Below, in pieces: positions 43,909 through 52,468 of a DNA stretch of 64,000 nucleotides. The notes beneath the pieces are model-generated. The model was not told the DNA's origin. It did not search any database and saw nothing but the letters and a program-made list of their open reading frames with translations. This stretch comes from Firmicutes bacterium UBA3572. Lineage in GTDB: Bacteria; Bacillota; Desulfotomaculia; Desulfotomaculales; Desulforudaceae. Where the stretch lies: NCBI GenBank assembly GCA_002375985.1, contig DFNH01000012.1, forward strand, positions 7,940 through 71,939. Direction: 5' to 3'. Numbering within the stretch: position 1 is the stretch's first letter; each line of letters begins with the position of its first letter. The position numbers and the translations under genes are program-made.

Positions 43909-45507
43909 TCAGGCGCCGACACCGGCGTTCTTGATCCCTAGGACGCGCAGATCGGACTCGGAAAGACCGATGCCGCGCAGACGCAGGCGGCTGCCCCGTA
44001 AGCTCTCCACCGCGTTCAGTCCCAAGGCGCCCAGGATCTCCTTCAGCTCCAGGGACCAGCCCCGGATCAGGTTCACCAGCCGTTCGGCCGCCCGTTCCGG
44101 GTCAAGCCTGGCGGTCAGTTCGGGCTTCTGGGTGGCAATGCCCCAGTTGCAGTTGCCGGTGTAACATTTCTGGCACAGGCGGCAGCCCATGGCGATCAGG
44201 GCGGCCGTACCGATAGCCACCGCGTCGGCGCCCAGGGCGATGGCCTTGGCCACATCCCCGCTGTGCCGGATGCCGCCGGACGCCACCAGGGAAACCCGGT
44301 TGCGAATACCCTCCTGACGCAGCCGGTCGTCCACGGCGGCCAGGGCCATTTCGATCGGAATGCCCACGTGATCCCGGATGATCAGGGGCGTGGCGCCCGT
44401 ACCGCCCCGGAATCCGTCGATGGTGATGATGTCCGCGCCCGCCCGGGCGATGCCCGAAGCGATGGCCGCCACGTTATGCACGGCGGCGATCTTCACCGCA
44501 ACCGGCTTGGTATATTCGGTCGCCTCCTTGAGAGCGTAGATCAACTGGGACAGGTCTTCGATGGAATAAATGTCGTGGTGCGGCGCCGGGGAAAGCGCGT
44601 CGCTCCCCACCGGGATCATCCGCGTCCGGGACACCTCCTCGTCCACCTTCTCCCCGGGGAGGTGCCCGCCGATGCCCGGCTTGGCGCCCTGCCCGATCTT
44701 GATTTCCACCGCTACCCCGCGCCGCAGGTAATCGGGATCGATCCCGAAGCGGCCCGAGGCCACCTGAACCATTATCCAATCGGCGTAGGGATACAGATCC
44801 GTATGCAGCCCGCCCTCCCCGGTATTCATCAGGATACCGCAGGCTTTGGCGGCCATGGCCAGCGCCTTGTGGGCGTTCAGGCTGACCGCACCGTAAGACA
44901 TGCCGGCAAACACAAGCGGCGTCTCCAGCCGGACCGCGGGCGCCAGTTTGGTTTTCAAGACCGGGCCATCGGGACCGGACTCGAACTCCAGGGCGTCCGG
45001 CCGCGAGCCCAGGTAGGTGCGCAGTTCCATCGGCTCCCGCAGGGGGTCGATAGAGGGGTTGGTCACCTGGCAGGCATCCAACACCATATGATCAAAATAG
45101 CTGAAGTAGGTCTTGTCGTTCCCCGCCCCGGTCAAAAGCTTGCCCCCGGTCTCAGCCTGCAGCCAGATGTTCTTCAGGTGGTGCGGCTGCCAGTGGTAAT
45201 TCCCCCGGTAGGCCAGCGGGTTCGGCTGAACGCTGATCGCACCCTCCGGACAGTGCGTCACACAGTAGTGACACTGCACGCACTTGTGGTGGTCGGCTAC
45301 CACCCGGTCCGGAACGTTTTCCTTGATCTTGTCGAACACCTGCTGCAGGTCGTCCTGACCATGCTGGAATATGCGCATGATCTGCTGCCAAGCACCGTGC
45401 TCAAACTGCAAGGCCCCGAAGGCGCAATTCCGGACACAATTTCCGCAACGCCGGCACTTGCCGTGGTCAATGTGTACCAGGTACTCAGGCGGCAAATAAC
45501 CCCTCAT
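43909..45507 (-). CDS. gltB: Glutamate synthase FMN-domain subunit with ferredoxin module
   Basis: 532 residues. The N-terminal ferredoxin part has two 4Fe-4S motifs (CRRCGNCVRNC and CVQCHYCVTHC). Then comes the FMN barrel that reduces 2-oxoglutarate plus ammonia to glutamate: PLVFAGMSYGAVS, NTGEGGLH, KIGQGAKPGIGGHLPG, DGFRGGTGATP, SGGIRHSGDVAKAIALGADAV, and CRLCQKCYTGNCNWG for the 3Fe-4S cluster. The built-in ferredoxin module suggests reduced ferredoxin as donor. It overlaps the GATase subunit gene by 4 nt. Confidence 0.92.
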   Translation of the reverse strand: MRGYLPPEYLVHIDHGKCRRCGNCVRNCAFGALQFEHGAWQQIMRIFQHGQDDLQQVFDKIKENVPDRVVADHHKCVQCHYCVTHCPEGAISVQPNPLAYRGNYHWQPHHLKNIWLQAETGGKLLTGAGNDKTYFSYFDHMVLDACQVTNPSIDPLREPMELRTYLGSRPDALEFESGPDGPVLKTKLAPAVRLETPLVFAGMSYGAVSLNAHKALAMAAKACGILMNTGEGGLHTDLYPYADWIMVQVASGRFGIDPDYLRRGVAVEIKIGQGAKPGIGGHLPGEKVDEEVSRTRMIPVGSDALSPAPHHDIYSIEDLSQLIYALKEATEYTKPVAVKIAAVHNVAAIASGIARAGADIITIDGFRGGTGATPLIIRDHVGIPIEMALAAVDDRLRQEGIRNRVSLVASGGIRHSGDVAKAIALGADAVAIGTAALIAMGCRLCQKCYTGNCNWGIATQKPELTARLDPERAAERLVNLIRGWSLELKEILGALGLNAVESLRGSRLRLRGIGLSESDLRVLGIKNAGVGA

Positions 45508-46604
45508 ACGGTCACACCTTCTTCCAGCCGAGCAATGAACCGCTCCCCGGCCCGAATGTTCCAGACAGCATCCAGGTCACCGACCGCTTCCCGCAGCGCA
45601 CTTTCCTCACTGCCCATCAGGATGAAGTGGTCTTTCCGGCCGCAAACCATAGGTCGCAGCTTGATCCGGTCGTTTAGCCCGAGCATGGTACCGTTGAAAG
45701 CCACGATTATGCTGAACGGGCCGTTGAGCATGGCCGACCCGTACACCCGGCGCAGGGCGGTGTATACCGCCCGTTCACGCTCTTCGTACCTGTCAATGTC
45801 TTTCCAGAAAGGAGCGGTCAGCGCCCGGCATACCAGATCCAGCGGTACGCCGTGGCGCCGGTGCAAAAGATCGAACAGGTAAGCGATCACCTCGGTATCG
45901 GTCTGCAGTTCCAGGCAGTATCCGAACATCTCCAAGTAACGCTTGTTAATGCCGTAAGAAGAAACCTCACCGTTGTGTACCACCGACCAGTCCAGGATGC
46001 CGAGCGGGTGCGCACCGCCCCACCAACCGGGAGTGTTGGTCGGAAAACGACCGTGCGACACCCACATGTAACCCTCGTACTCCTCCAGCCGGAAAAACCG
46101 GGCGATGTCCGCCGGGAACCCCACACCTTTGAACACGCCCATGTTGCGGCCGGAGGAGAACACAAAGGCCCCTGGAATACGGCCGTTGACCGTCATCACG
46201 AAGGCGGTGACGTAATCGTCACCGTCCCGGTCCGCGCCGTCCTCGCTTTCCTCTTTCGGCCAGACGAAGTAACGCCACAGCATTGGGGCTTCGCCGACGC
46301 CGGCTGTTTTCCGGGTCGGAATCGGTTCCGCCTGGTGCACCGTAAAGTGCCGGCCGAGATACTCCTCGGTATCGGTGCGCGCCTGCGCGGTTTCGTACAT
46401 CAGGTGCAGCGCGTAAAGGTCCCGGTACGCGGGATAAATCCCGTAACCGACAAAGCCGCCCCCCAAACCGTTGGCGCGCTCGTGCATGCAGGCGATAGAC
46501 CTGGTGATGGCTTCGCCGTTGAACCGGATCCCCTTCGTGCTAATGATCCCGGAGATCGCGCATCCCGAAGGGATCCTCACCATCCCTTCCCGCATTGTCT
46601 TCAC
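45504..46604 (-). CDS. Glutamate synthase glutaminase (class II GATase) subunit
   Basis: 366-residue Ntn-type amidotransferase domain that frees ammonia from glutamine. The nucleophile should be the Cys in SGCAISGIISTKG, which lies after a lead of about 14 residues that must be removed or an alternative start used. The RFPTNTPGWWGGAHPLG, VVHNGEVSSYG and TDTEVIAYL regions match GltB N-terminal domains. First of the three split glutamate synthase genes, 46 nt downstream of glnA copy 2. Confidence 0.9.
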   Translation of the reverse strand: MKTMREGMVRIPSGCAISGIISTKGIRFNGEAITRSIACMHERANGLGGGFVGYGIYPAYRDLYALHLMYETAQARTDTEEYLGRHFTVHQAEPIPTRKTAGVGEAPMLWRYFVWPKEESEDGADRDGDDYVTAFVMTVNGRIPGAFVFSSGRNMGVFKGVGFPADIARFFRLEEYEGYMWVSHGRFPTNTPGWWGGAHPLGILDWSVVHNGEVSSYGINKRYLEMFGYCLELQTDTEVIAYLFDLLHRRHGVPLDLVCRALTAPFWKDIDRYEERERAVYTALRRVYGSAMLNGPFSIIVAFNGTMLGLNDRIKLRPMVCGRKDHFILMGSEESALREAVGDLDAVWNIRAGERFIARLEEGVTV

Positions 46605-46650
46605 ACCTACTTTCTGTGTCCTAGACCAGCTTAATAGTTACTATACCAGC

Positions 46651-48003
46651 TTAGTAGTTAACGAGGTACCGGTCAACCTCCCAGGGCGTGATCTGGATGC
46701 GGTACTCATCCCATTCCTTCATTTTGGCTTCAATGAACTTCTCGTAGATGTGTTCGCCCAAGGCCTCCCGCATTACCTCGCTGGCGCGCAGCTCCCGCAC
46801 CGCTTCCTCCAGGCTGGCCGGCAGGCTCACAATACCGCGCTCCTCCCGGTCGCCCGCGGTGATGTGGTAGATGTTGACCTCGGAGCGCGCCGGGGGGTCG
46901 ATCTTGTTCTTGATGCCGTCCAATCCGGCGGCCAGGTTCACCGCCAGGGCCAGGTAAGGATTGCAGGCCGGGTCGGGATTGCGCAGTTCTACGCGGGTGG
47001 AAAGACCGCGCTTGGCCGGGATACGGATAAGCGCACTACGGTTCCCCTCCGCCCAGGCCACGTACACCGGAGCTTCATAACCGGGCACCAGCCGCTTGTA
47101 GGAGTTGACCGTGGAGTTGGTAATGGCGGCCATGGCCCGGGCGTGCTTCAAAAGCCCGCCGATGTAGTACAGGGCGATTTGGCTCAAACCGCCGGGCCGG
47201 TCGGGATCGTAAAAGGCGTTTTCCTCGCCCCGGAACAGGGACTGGTTCATGTGCATCCCGGAACCGTTGATCCCGAAAACCGGTTTCGGCATGAAGGTGG
47301 CATGCAGGCCGTGACGTTGGGCCAGCGTCCGGACCACGAACTTGAAGGTCACGATCTTGTCGGCGATATCCAGGGCGTCCGAATGCTTGAAGTCGATCTC
47401 GTGCTGTCCAGGCGCCACCTCATGGTGGGAGGTCTCCACCTCGAAGCCCATTTCCTCAAGGACCATCACCATTTCACGGCGGGCATTTTCACCCTTGTCG
47501 ACCGGCGACAGGTCGAAATACCCGGCCTTGTCGTGCGTTTCCAGGAGCGGCTTACCGTCGGCATCGACGTGGAACAGGAAGAATTCCATCTCCGGCCCGG
47601 CATGCATGGTGAAGCCCATTTTGCGGGCCTCCTCCAGCACCCGGCGCAGAGCGTTGCGCGGGCAGCCGGCGAACGGTGTGCCGTCGGGATTGTACACGTC
47701 GCAGATCAGGCGGGCCACCGCCCCGTCCCGGGGCCGCCACGGGAAGATGGTGAAGGTCCGCGGGTCCGGTCGGAGATACATATCCGATTCCTCGATGCGG
47801 GCAAAACCATGGATGGACGAACCATCAAACATCAGTTCGCCGTCCAGGGCTTTTTCCAACTGCTCCACCGGGATAGCGATGTTCTTCAGCACCCCCATAA
47901 TGTCGGTGAACTGAAGACGGACGAACTTCACCCCCAACTGTCTGGCCTTTTCCAAGATCTCCTGCTTTACCGCCACATCCATTCTACCAACCTTCCTTTC
48001 CAT
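46651..48003 (-). CDS. glnA: Glutamine synthetase (type I), copy 2
   Basis: 450 residues. The same motif set as copy 1: DGSSIHG, GPEMEFFLFHV, TSHHEVAPGQHEID, FMPKPVFGINGSGMHMNQS, AKRGLSTRVELRNPDPACNPYLAL. It is preceded by a leader with terminator-like hairpins and an ANTAR regulator gene, and followed by the glutamate synthase subunits. The last codons and stop are part of an 18-nt tandem duplication (46625-46664). Confidence 0.96.
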   Translation of the reverse strand: MERKVGRMDVAVKQEILEKARQLGVKFVRLQFTDIMGVLKNIAIPVEQLEKALDGELMFDGSSIHGFARIEESDMYLRPDPRTFTIFPWRPRDGAVARLICDVYNPDGTPFAGCPRNALRRVLEEARKMGFTMHAGPEMEFFLFHVDADGKPLLETHDKAGYFDLSPVDKGENARREMVMVLEEMGFEVETSHHEVAPGQHEIDFKHSDALDIADKIVTFKFVVRTLAQRHGLHATFMPKPVFGINGSGMHMNQSLFRGEENAFYDPDRPGGLSQIALYYIGGLLKHARAMAAITNSTVNSYKRLVPGYEAPVYVAWAEGNRSALIRIPAKRGLSTRVELRNPDPACNPYLALAVNLAAGLDGIKNKIDPPARSEVNIYHITAGDREERGIVSLPASLEEAVRELRASEVMREALGEHIYEKFIEAKMKEWDEYRIQITPWEVDRYLVNY

Positions 48004-48020
48004 AAAGATTTTTTAGTGGA

Positions 48021-48059
48021 AACAAAACACGCCCCGGCCCGGGGAGGGGTTGACCCCTC
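48021..48059 (-). terminator. Leader hairpins between ANTAR gene and glnA
   Basis: On the minus strand, GAGGGG-TCAA-CCCCTC is followed by CCCCG-GGC-CGGGG and a T-rich tail (TGTTTTGTTT), about 20 nt before the glnA ribosome site. Terminator hairpins of this kind are targets of ANTAR antiterminators. The exact paired hexaloops are not clear by eye. Confidence 0.5.
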
Positions 48060-48132
48060 ATCTCCCAGGCAGGGCCTCTTTGCCGTTTTTGGTACCGCCG
48101 TGTACTCTGTATTCGGTTGTACTGCAAAGCCG

Positions 48133-48711
48133 TTAAACGTTGTGGGCCAGGATGATGGCTTCGGCAACCGCCCGCATGGAAAGCCGCCGGTTCATACTCA
48201 TTTTCTGAATGCGCCGGTAGGCCTCGGCTTCGGTCAAACCGTGGGCGCTCATTAAAAGCCCCTTCGCCCGTTCGACCACCTTCCTGGTCTCCAGGTCATC
48301 CTTCAGCTTCATAATCTTTTTCTCTAACTCCAGCACCTCCTCGTAGTGCGCCAGAGCCACCTCGACCACCGTGAGGAGACTCGTAACGTCGACCGGTTTC
48401 TCCAAGAAACCGGCGGCCCGGACCTCGCGCAGGCTGGTCAGCATCTCCCGGCCGAAAAGATTGGACATCACCACAACCGGCGCCAGGCGGTCCTCGTGCA
48501 CGATCCGGGCCAGTTCCAAGCCGTTTAGTCCCGGCAACGCGCAATCCGCCAGCACCAGGTCGGGCTGCCGGTCGCGGATCATTTTGAGGGCGGTGATACC
48601 GTCCTCGACCTCACCGATTACCAGAAAATCGGCCTGGTTGAGCGTTGTGCGGACATTGGCTCTCCCCTGCCTGTCCGGGTCGGCCAGGATCACCCGTTCC
48701 TGCCTTGCCAA
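48133..48711 (-). CDS. ANTAR-domain response regulator
   Basis: 192 residues. N-terminal receiver domain (ILADPDRQGR, phospho-Asp in LVLADCALPGLNG, Lys in FLEKPVD), a coiled-coil linker, and a C-terminal ANTAR RNA-binding domain (VVERAKGLLMSAHGLTEAEAYRRIQKMSM). ANTAR proteins prevent transcription termination by binding paired stem-loops. Clostridial homologues next to glnA control nitrogen assimilation. It is the first gene of the glnA-glutamate synthase cluster, with hairpins directly downstream. Confidence 0.93.
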   Translation of the reverse strand: MARQERVILADPDRQGRANVRTTLNQADFLVIGEVEDGITALKMIRDRQPDLVLADCALPGLNGLELARIVHEDRLAPVVVMSNLFGREMLTSLREVRAAGFLEKPVDVTSLLTVVEVALAHYEEVLELEKKIMKLKDDLETRKVVERAKGLLMSAHGLTEAEAYRRIQKMSMNRRLSMRAVAEAIILAHNV

Positions 48712-48912
48712 ACCCCTAAACCTCCCAGATAATAAATGCCCCCGCAGGCTGCTTTTTACCAGCCTGCCGAGAGCATCATCGCCGCCTGCCGGATACCTCG
48801 TCGTATCCGTACTATATATTAACTTACCAAGTAATTATACAAGTAATTATAATTATACGCCGTGTGGCTCTGGCAATCAATACTCTGTCATCAAATTTCG
48901 GAAAAGTATACA

Positions 48913-49815
48913 CTATCCCCGTATATTGTCGACCATGTCCGGTTCCGGCGGTGTAGGGGGCACGGGCGCGCATTCGGCCGCCACCGCGGCCGCGAAAGCC
49001 CGCCCGAGAGAAACCGTCACCGGCCCGGGCAAGCCGCCGGCCACCGGGCGCCCATCTACGGCCACCAGCGGCACCACTCCCAGCACCGCGTTGGTGAGGA
49101 AGGCCTCCTCGGCGCACGACAGGTCGCGCACCGCGATACTTCTTTCCTGCACTTTCAGACCGCGGCCGGCCGCCAGTTCGAGTACCAACTCCCGGGCTAG
49201 GCCGGGCAGCAATCCGTCGGTTACCGGGGGCGTTAGCAGGACCCCTGCACGGAGGACAAAGAGATTGGTTACGCTCCCCTCGGTATAGGTGCCGGACTCG
49301 TTGACCAAAAGCGCCTCATCGTATCCGGCAGCCCGGGCTTGGCGCCGGGCCAGGACGTGCCCAACCCGGGAGGTGGTCTTCACCGACAGCAGCGGGTCGC
49401 GGGAAAAGACGGGACGGGCAGAGGTTCCGGCGGTCCAGGGGGAATGTGCAGAAACCAGCTTCGGCACGGGCCAGGCGGCCACGACCACGGTGGGGTGAAC
49501 CGCGGACGGCCCGGCACCCGGAACCGTTTCCACCCCGGCGGTGACGGTACAGCGTAACCGGGCCTCGCGGAGCCCGTTAGCCCGCAGCGTGGCCTCCACC
49601 GCGGACCGCAACTCCGCGAACTCCGGAACGGGTTCGATCCCCAGCAAGCGGCAGCCGGCACGCAAGCGCTCCAGGTGCCGGCCCAACCGGAACACCCGCC
49701 CCGCACAGGCGCGCATGGTTTCAAACACCCCGTAACCGAGCAAAAAGCCGGTATCAAACGGAGAGATTCCAGCCGTACCGGCATCGCAGATCCGGCCGTT
49801 AACGTACACCTGCAC
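48913..49815 (-). CDS. pabC: Aminodeoxychorismate lyase (PabC-like)
   Basis: Fold-type IV PLP enzyme that releases p-aminobenzoate from aminodeoxychorismate. VYVNGRICDAGTAGISPFDTGFLLGYGVFETMR, PLP Lys in LSVKTTSRVGHVLARR, NESGTYTEGSVTNLFVL and EAFLTNAVLGVVPL are family motifs (shown piecewise over residues 2-280). GTG at 49815 or 49827 overlaps the pabB end. It could also be a branched-chain aminotransferase relative, but linkage to pabB favours PabC. No pabA is in the window. Confidence 0.82.
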   Translation of the reverse strand: MQVYVNGRICDAGTAGISPFDTGFLLGYGVFETMRACAGRVFRLGRHLERLRAGCRLLGIEPVPEFAELRSAVEATLRANGLREARLRCTVTAGVETVPGAGPSAVHPTVVVAAWPVPKLVSAHSPWTAGTSARPVFSRDPLLSVKTTSRVGHVLARRQARAAGYDEALLVNESGTYTEGSVTNLFVLRAGVLLTPPVTDGLLPGLARELVLELAAGRGLKVQERSIAVRDLSCAEEAFLTNAVLGVVPLVAVDGRPVAGGLPGPVTVSLGRAFAAAVAAECAPVPPTPPEPDMVDNIRG

Positions 49816-51277
49816 CCTGCTTATCACCCCCCTGATGGTCCTTCCCCAGGGCAGCAAACAAACCCCGGGCCTTGTCCAGTGTTTCCTGATATTCGGCTTG
49901 CGGGTCTGAATCGGCCACGATGCCGCCACCGACGTGGAACCAGGCCCGGCCGTTTTTCAGTACCACGGTCCGGATGGCGATATTCAGGTCCAGGTGGCCG
50001 TCGAAGCTGAAATAACCCACGGCCCCGGTGTAGACTCCCCGCGGCACCAGCTCCAGTTCCTCGATGATCTCCATGGCCCGGATTTTGGGTGCCCCGGTGA
50101 TCGAACCGCCCGGAAAAGTGGCCCGCAGCAGCGCGGCGACGCCGGTCCCCGACCGCAATACCGCTTCGACCGTGGAGACCAGATGCCACACCGTTGGAAA
50201 AGGTTCCAGGACCATGAGTTCCGTAACCCGGACCGAACCCGGCACGGCGACCCGGCTCAGGTCATTGCGCTCCAGGTCCACGATCATGACGTGTTCGGCC
50301 CGGTCTTTGACGCTGGCCGACAGTTCCCGCGCCAGGCGGGCGTCGTCTGCGGCGTCGGCACCCCGCGGGCGGGTACCTTTGATGGGTCGGGTGTGCACCA
50401 CTCCCGAACGGGGATCCAGGTGCAGGAAACGTTCCGGGGAAGCACTGACCACGGTGAAACCGGAACCGTGGATCAGGGCACCGAAGGGCGCCGGATTGGT
50501 CCGGCGTAACCGGGTGAATAAACCGTACCCGGAACCGGTCCATGGCAGCGCAAAACGCTGGGCCAGGTTCACCTGGTACACCTCCCCGGCCGCAATGTAC
50601 TCCTTCGCCCGGCGCACCGCCTTCAGGTAGTTTTCGCGGGTGAAACTTGAACACACGACACCGGATCCGAACCCGGACCCGGATCCGGGGCGTATGCTGA
50701 TTTCCGAACAGACTGCCGGCTCCCTCTGCACGAGTTCCTGAAGGAAACGCATCCGGGCCTTCGCCCGGACGTTTCGGGCACGTCCGCGGGCCGGTAAACC
50801 GGTGGAAGTCAGGTACAGAACTCCCTCCCGGCGGTCCATGGCGAGCACCGCGTCGTAAAAGCCCACATAGGCGAGCGGCAATTCCAGGTCGTCGGGCCGG
50901 GAGGGCCGCGGCTCTACAAACTCCCGCAGGCCGTAAGCCAGAAAGCCAATCCCGCCGGCCGGCAACGGCGTCGGTCCCGACCCGGTGGGCAGCCGGTAGC
51001 TATCCAGTATTTCCTGCAGGGCCCCAAAGGGATCGCCCGCCAGGCGCCGTACATGCGACCCGAGAAAGAGACGGTGACCACCAACACGGCACTCCAGCAA
51101 GGCGAAGGGGTCGAAGGCCGCGAAACACCACCGGCCCAAAGGGTACCGGCACGCCGCCCGCGGTTCCAGGGCGCTGTCCAGGATCATCAGGCCCGGCAGA
51201 TTCTGCAGCCGGGCATACAGCGCCTCCGGCCCCTCCGGCCAGGGAATAACCTCCACCAGCACGTCCTTGTCTCCCAC
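49799..51277 (-). CDS. pabB: Aminodeoxychorismate synthase component I
   Basis: 492-residue chorismate-binding enzyme for folate synthesis. The key motif PIKGTRPRG contains the Lys used by PabB, where anthranilate synthase has Ala. Also present: EVYQVNLAQRF, SPERFL, IVDLERNDLSRV, GSITGAPKIRAMEIIEELE, YTGAVGYF and GGGIVADSDPQAEYQET. It overlaps pabC. The partner glutaminase PabA is not nearby. Its gene lies 2 nt from the downstream end of an MFS gene on the same strand. Confidence 0.92.
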   Translation of the reverse strand: MGDKDVLVEVIPWPEGPEALYARLQNLPGLMILDSALEPRAACRYPLGRWCFAAFDPFALLECRVGGHRLFLGSHVRRLAGDPFGALQEILDSYRLPTGSGPTPLPAGGIGFLAYGLREFVEPRPSRPDDLELPLAYVGFYDAVLAMDRREGVLYLTSTGLPARGRARNVRAKARMRFLQELVQREPAVCSEISIRPGSGSGFGSGVVCSSFTRENYLKAVRRAKEYIAAGEVYQVNLAQRFALPWTGSGYGLFTRLRRTNPAPFGALIHGSGFTVVSASPERFLHLDPRSGVVHTRPIKGTRPRGADAADDARLARELSASVKDRAEHVMIVDLERNDLSRVAVPGSVRVTELMVLEPFPTVWHLVSTVEAVLRSGTGVAALLRATFPGGSITGAPKIRAMEIIEELELVPRGVYTGAVGYFSFDGHLDLNIAIRTVVLKNGRAWFHVGGGIVADSDPQAEYQETLDKARGLFAALGKDHQGGDKQGAGVR

Positions 51278-51279
51278 CC

Positions 51280-52440
51280 TTATCGCGGACTCGGAGCCAT
51301 CACCCGGCCGAGACCGGCTACCATACCGGCAAACAGCAATAGTAATAAGCCGGTGGCCGAAAAACCGGCCCCGTAGCCTGCCAGGGCAATTACGCTCCCA
51401 AAGGCAAAAGATCCCAAGGTGATGCCAACGTCGATACCGTTCTCAAAAAGGCCCAGTGAAGCAGCCCGCAGTTCCCGTCCGGCCTCGTCAACCACCCAAG
51501 CCACCAGGACGGTAAGCGTGGCTGAATAGGCCACCCCCGTGGCCATGCCGGCCAGAACAAGGGCCGCACCGGGCGCGAGCAGGTTCAGGTACCCGATGCC
51601 GGCGCCGAAAAGTAAAAGCCCCGGCACCAACACGGCCTTGCGTCCCACCGTATCGGACAGGCGCCCGGCGATAACCCCGGCCGTGAGACCGCTCAGCGCA
51701 AAAACGGTGAAGAACAAGCCGAAGTTGCCGATCCCGATCTCCACAGCATACAGGGGCAAAAAGGTGAGCAACACCCCGTAGGCCAGACCACAGGCCGTGG
51801 TCGAGGCAAAGAGCACCTGCAGCGGCCGGACGTTAAGTGCCGCCCGGATACCGGAAAAGGCCGGCGCATCCACCCGCACATAAGCCCGTTCCCGAATGGC
51901 CAGCAGGGGGGTCATGCCGACCAGCCCGAAGACGCCGAGCCCGAAAAACAGTACCTGAAAACCGTACCCGTCAATTATGAAGCTCGCCGCCGGCGGACCG
52001 GTGACCAGAGCGGTGATGATCACCAGGCGCATCAGGCCCAGGGCGGTGCCGCGCCGTTCCTGCGGGCTTAGGTCGGCAATGAGCGTGTTGGCGGCCAGCG
52101 GGTAAAGCGCAAGGCCCAGCCCCTGCAGCACGCGGACCAGGGTCAGGAAGACCAGCGAACCGGTGGCCAGAATAAGGAGCGGCGCCACAACCAGAGCTGC
52201 CCCGCTCAGGAGCAGACAAAACCGCCGTCCATACCGGTCCACCCAGGGAACCAGGAGAAACCGGAAGAACACCGCCGACCCCGCCAGCAAAGTGTTCTGC
52301 CACGCCGCCGCCCACGCGCTCCCCCCCAGTTCCAGAACGTACAGCGGCACGGCAATAAACGCCATGTGCAGGTTGGTAAACACCGCGAAGGAACCCAAAA
52401 ACAAAAAAGTTAAACCGGGATCCAGCCATTTTACCCTCAA
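51280..52440 (-). CDS. Major facilitator superfamily transporter
   Basis: 386 residues, about 12 membrane helices. Loop 2-3 motif (DRYGRRFCLLLSG), the corresponding second-half loop (GRLSDTVGRKAVL), and helix 5 motif C-like GPPAASFI suggest a drug-efflux type carrier. The substrate cannot be assigned. TTG start is likely. It is packed tightly with pabB and the HD-GYP gene. Confidence 0.85.
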   Translation of the reverse strand: MRVKWLDPGLTFLFLGSFAVFTNLHMAFIAVPLYVLELGGSAWAAAWQNTLLAGSAVFFRFLLVPWVDRYGRRFCLLLSGAALVVAPLLILATGSLVFLTLVRVLQGLGLALYPLAANTLIADLSPQERRGTALGLMRLVIITALVTGPPAASFIIDGYGFQVLFFGLGVFGLVGMTPLLAIRERAYVRVDAPAFSGIRAALNVRPLQVLFASTTACGLAYGVLLTFLPLYAVEIGIGNFGLFFTVFALSGLTAGVIAGRLSDTVGRKAVLVPGLLLFGAGIGYLNLLAPGAALVLAGMATGVAYSATLTVLVAWVVDEAGRELRAASLGLFENGIDVGITLGSFAFGSVIALAGYGAGFSATGLLLLLFAGMVAGLGRVMAPSPR

Positions 52441-52468
52441 ACTGCTTGCGCCTCCGCTTTGCCGCTTC

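Noticed and set aside
44263..45882. 539-codon plus-strand frame opposite the glutamate synthase genes
   Set aside because: Antisense shadow of two well-recognised genes. No motif and no ribosome site.
46471..48255. 594-codon plus-strand frame opposite glnA copy 2
   Set aside because: Antisense shadow. The minus strand encodes a complete glutamine synthetase.
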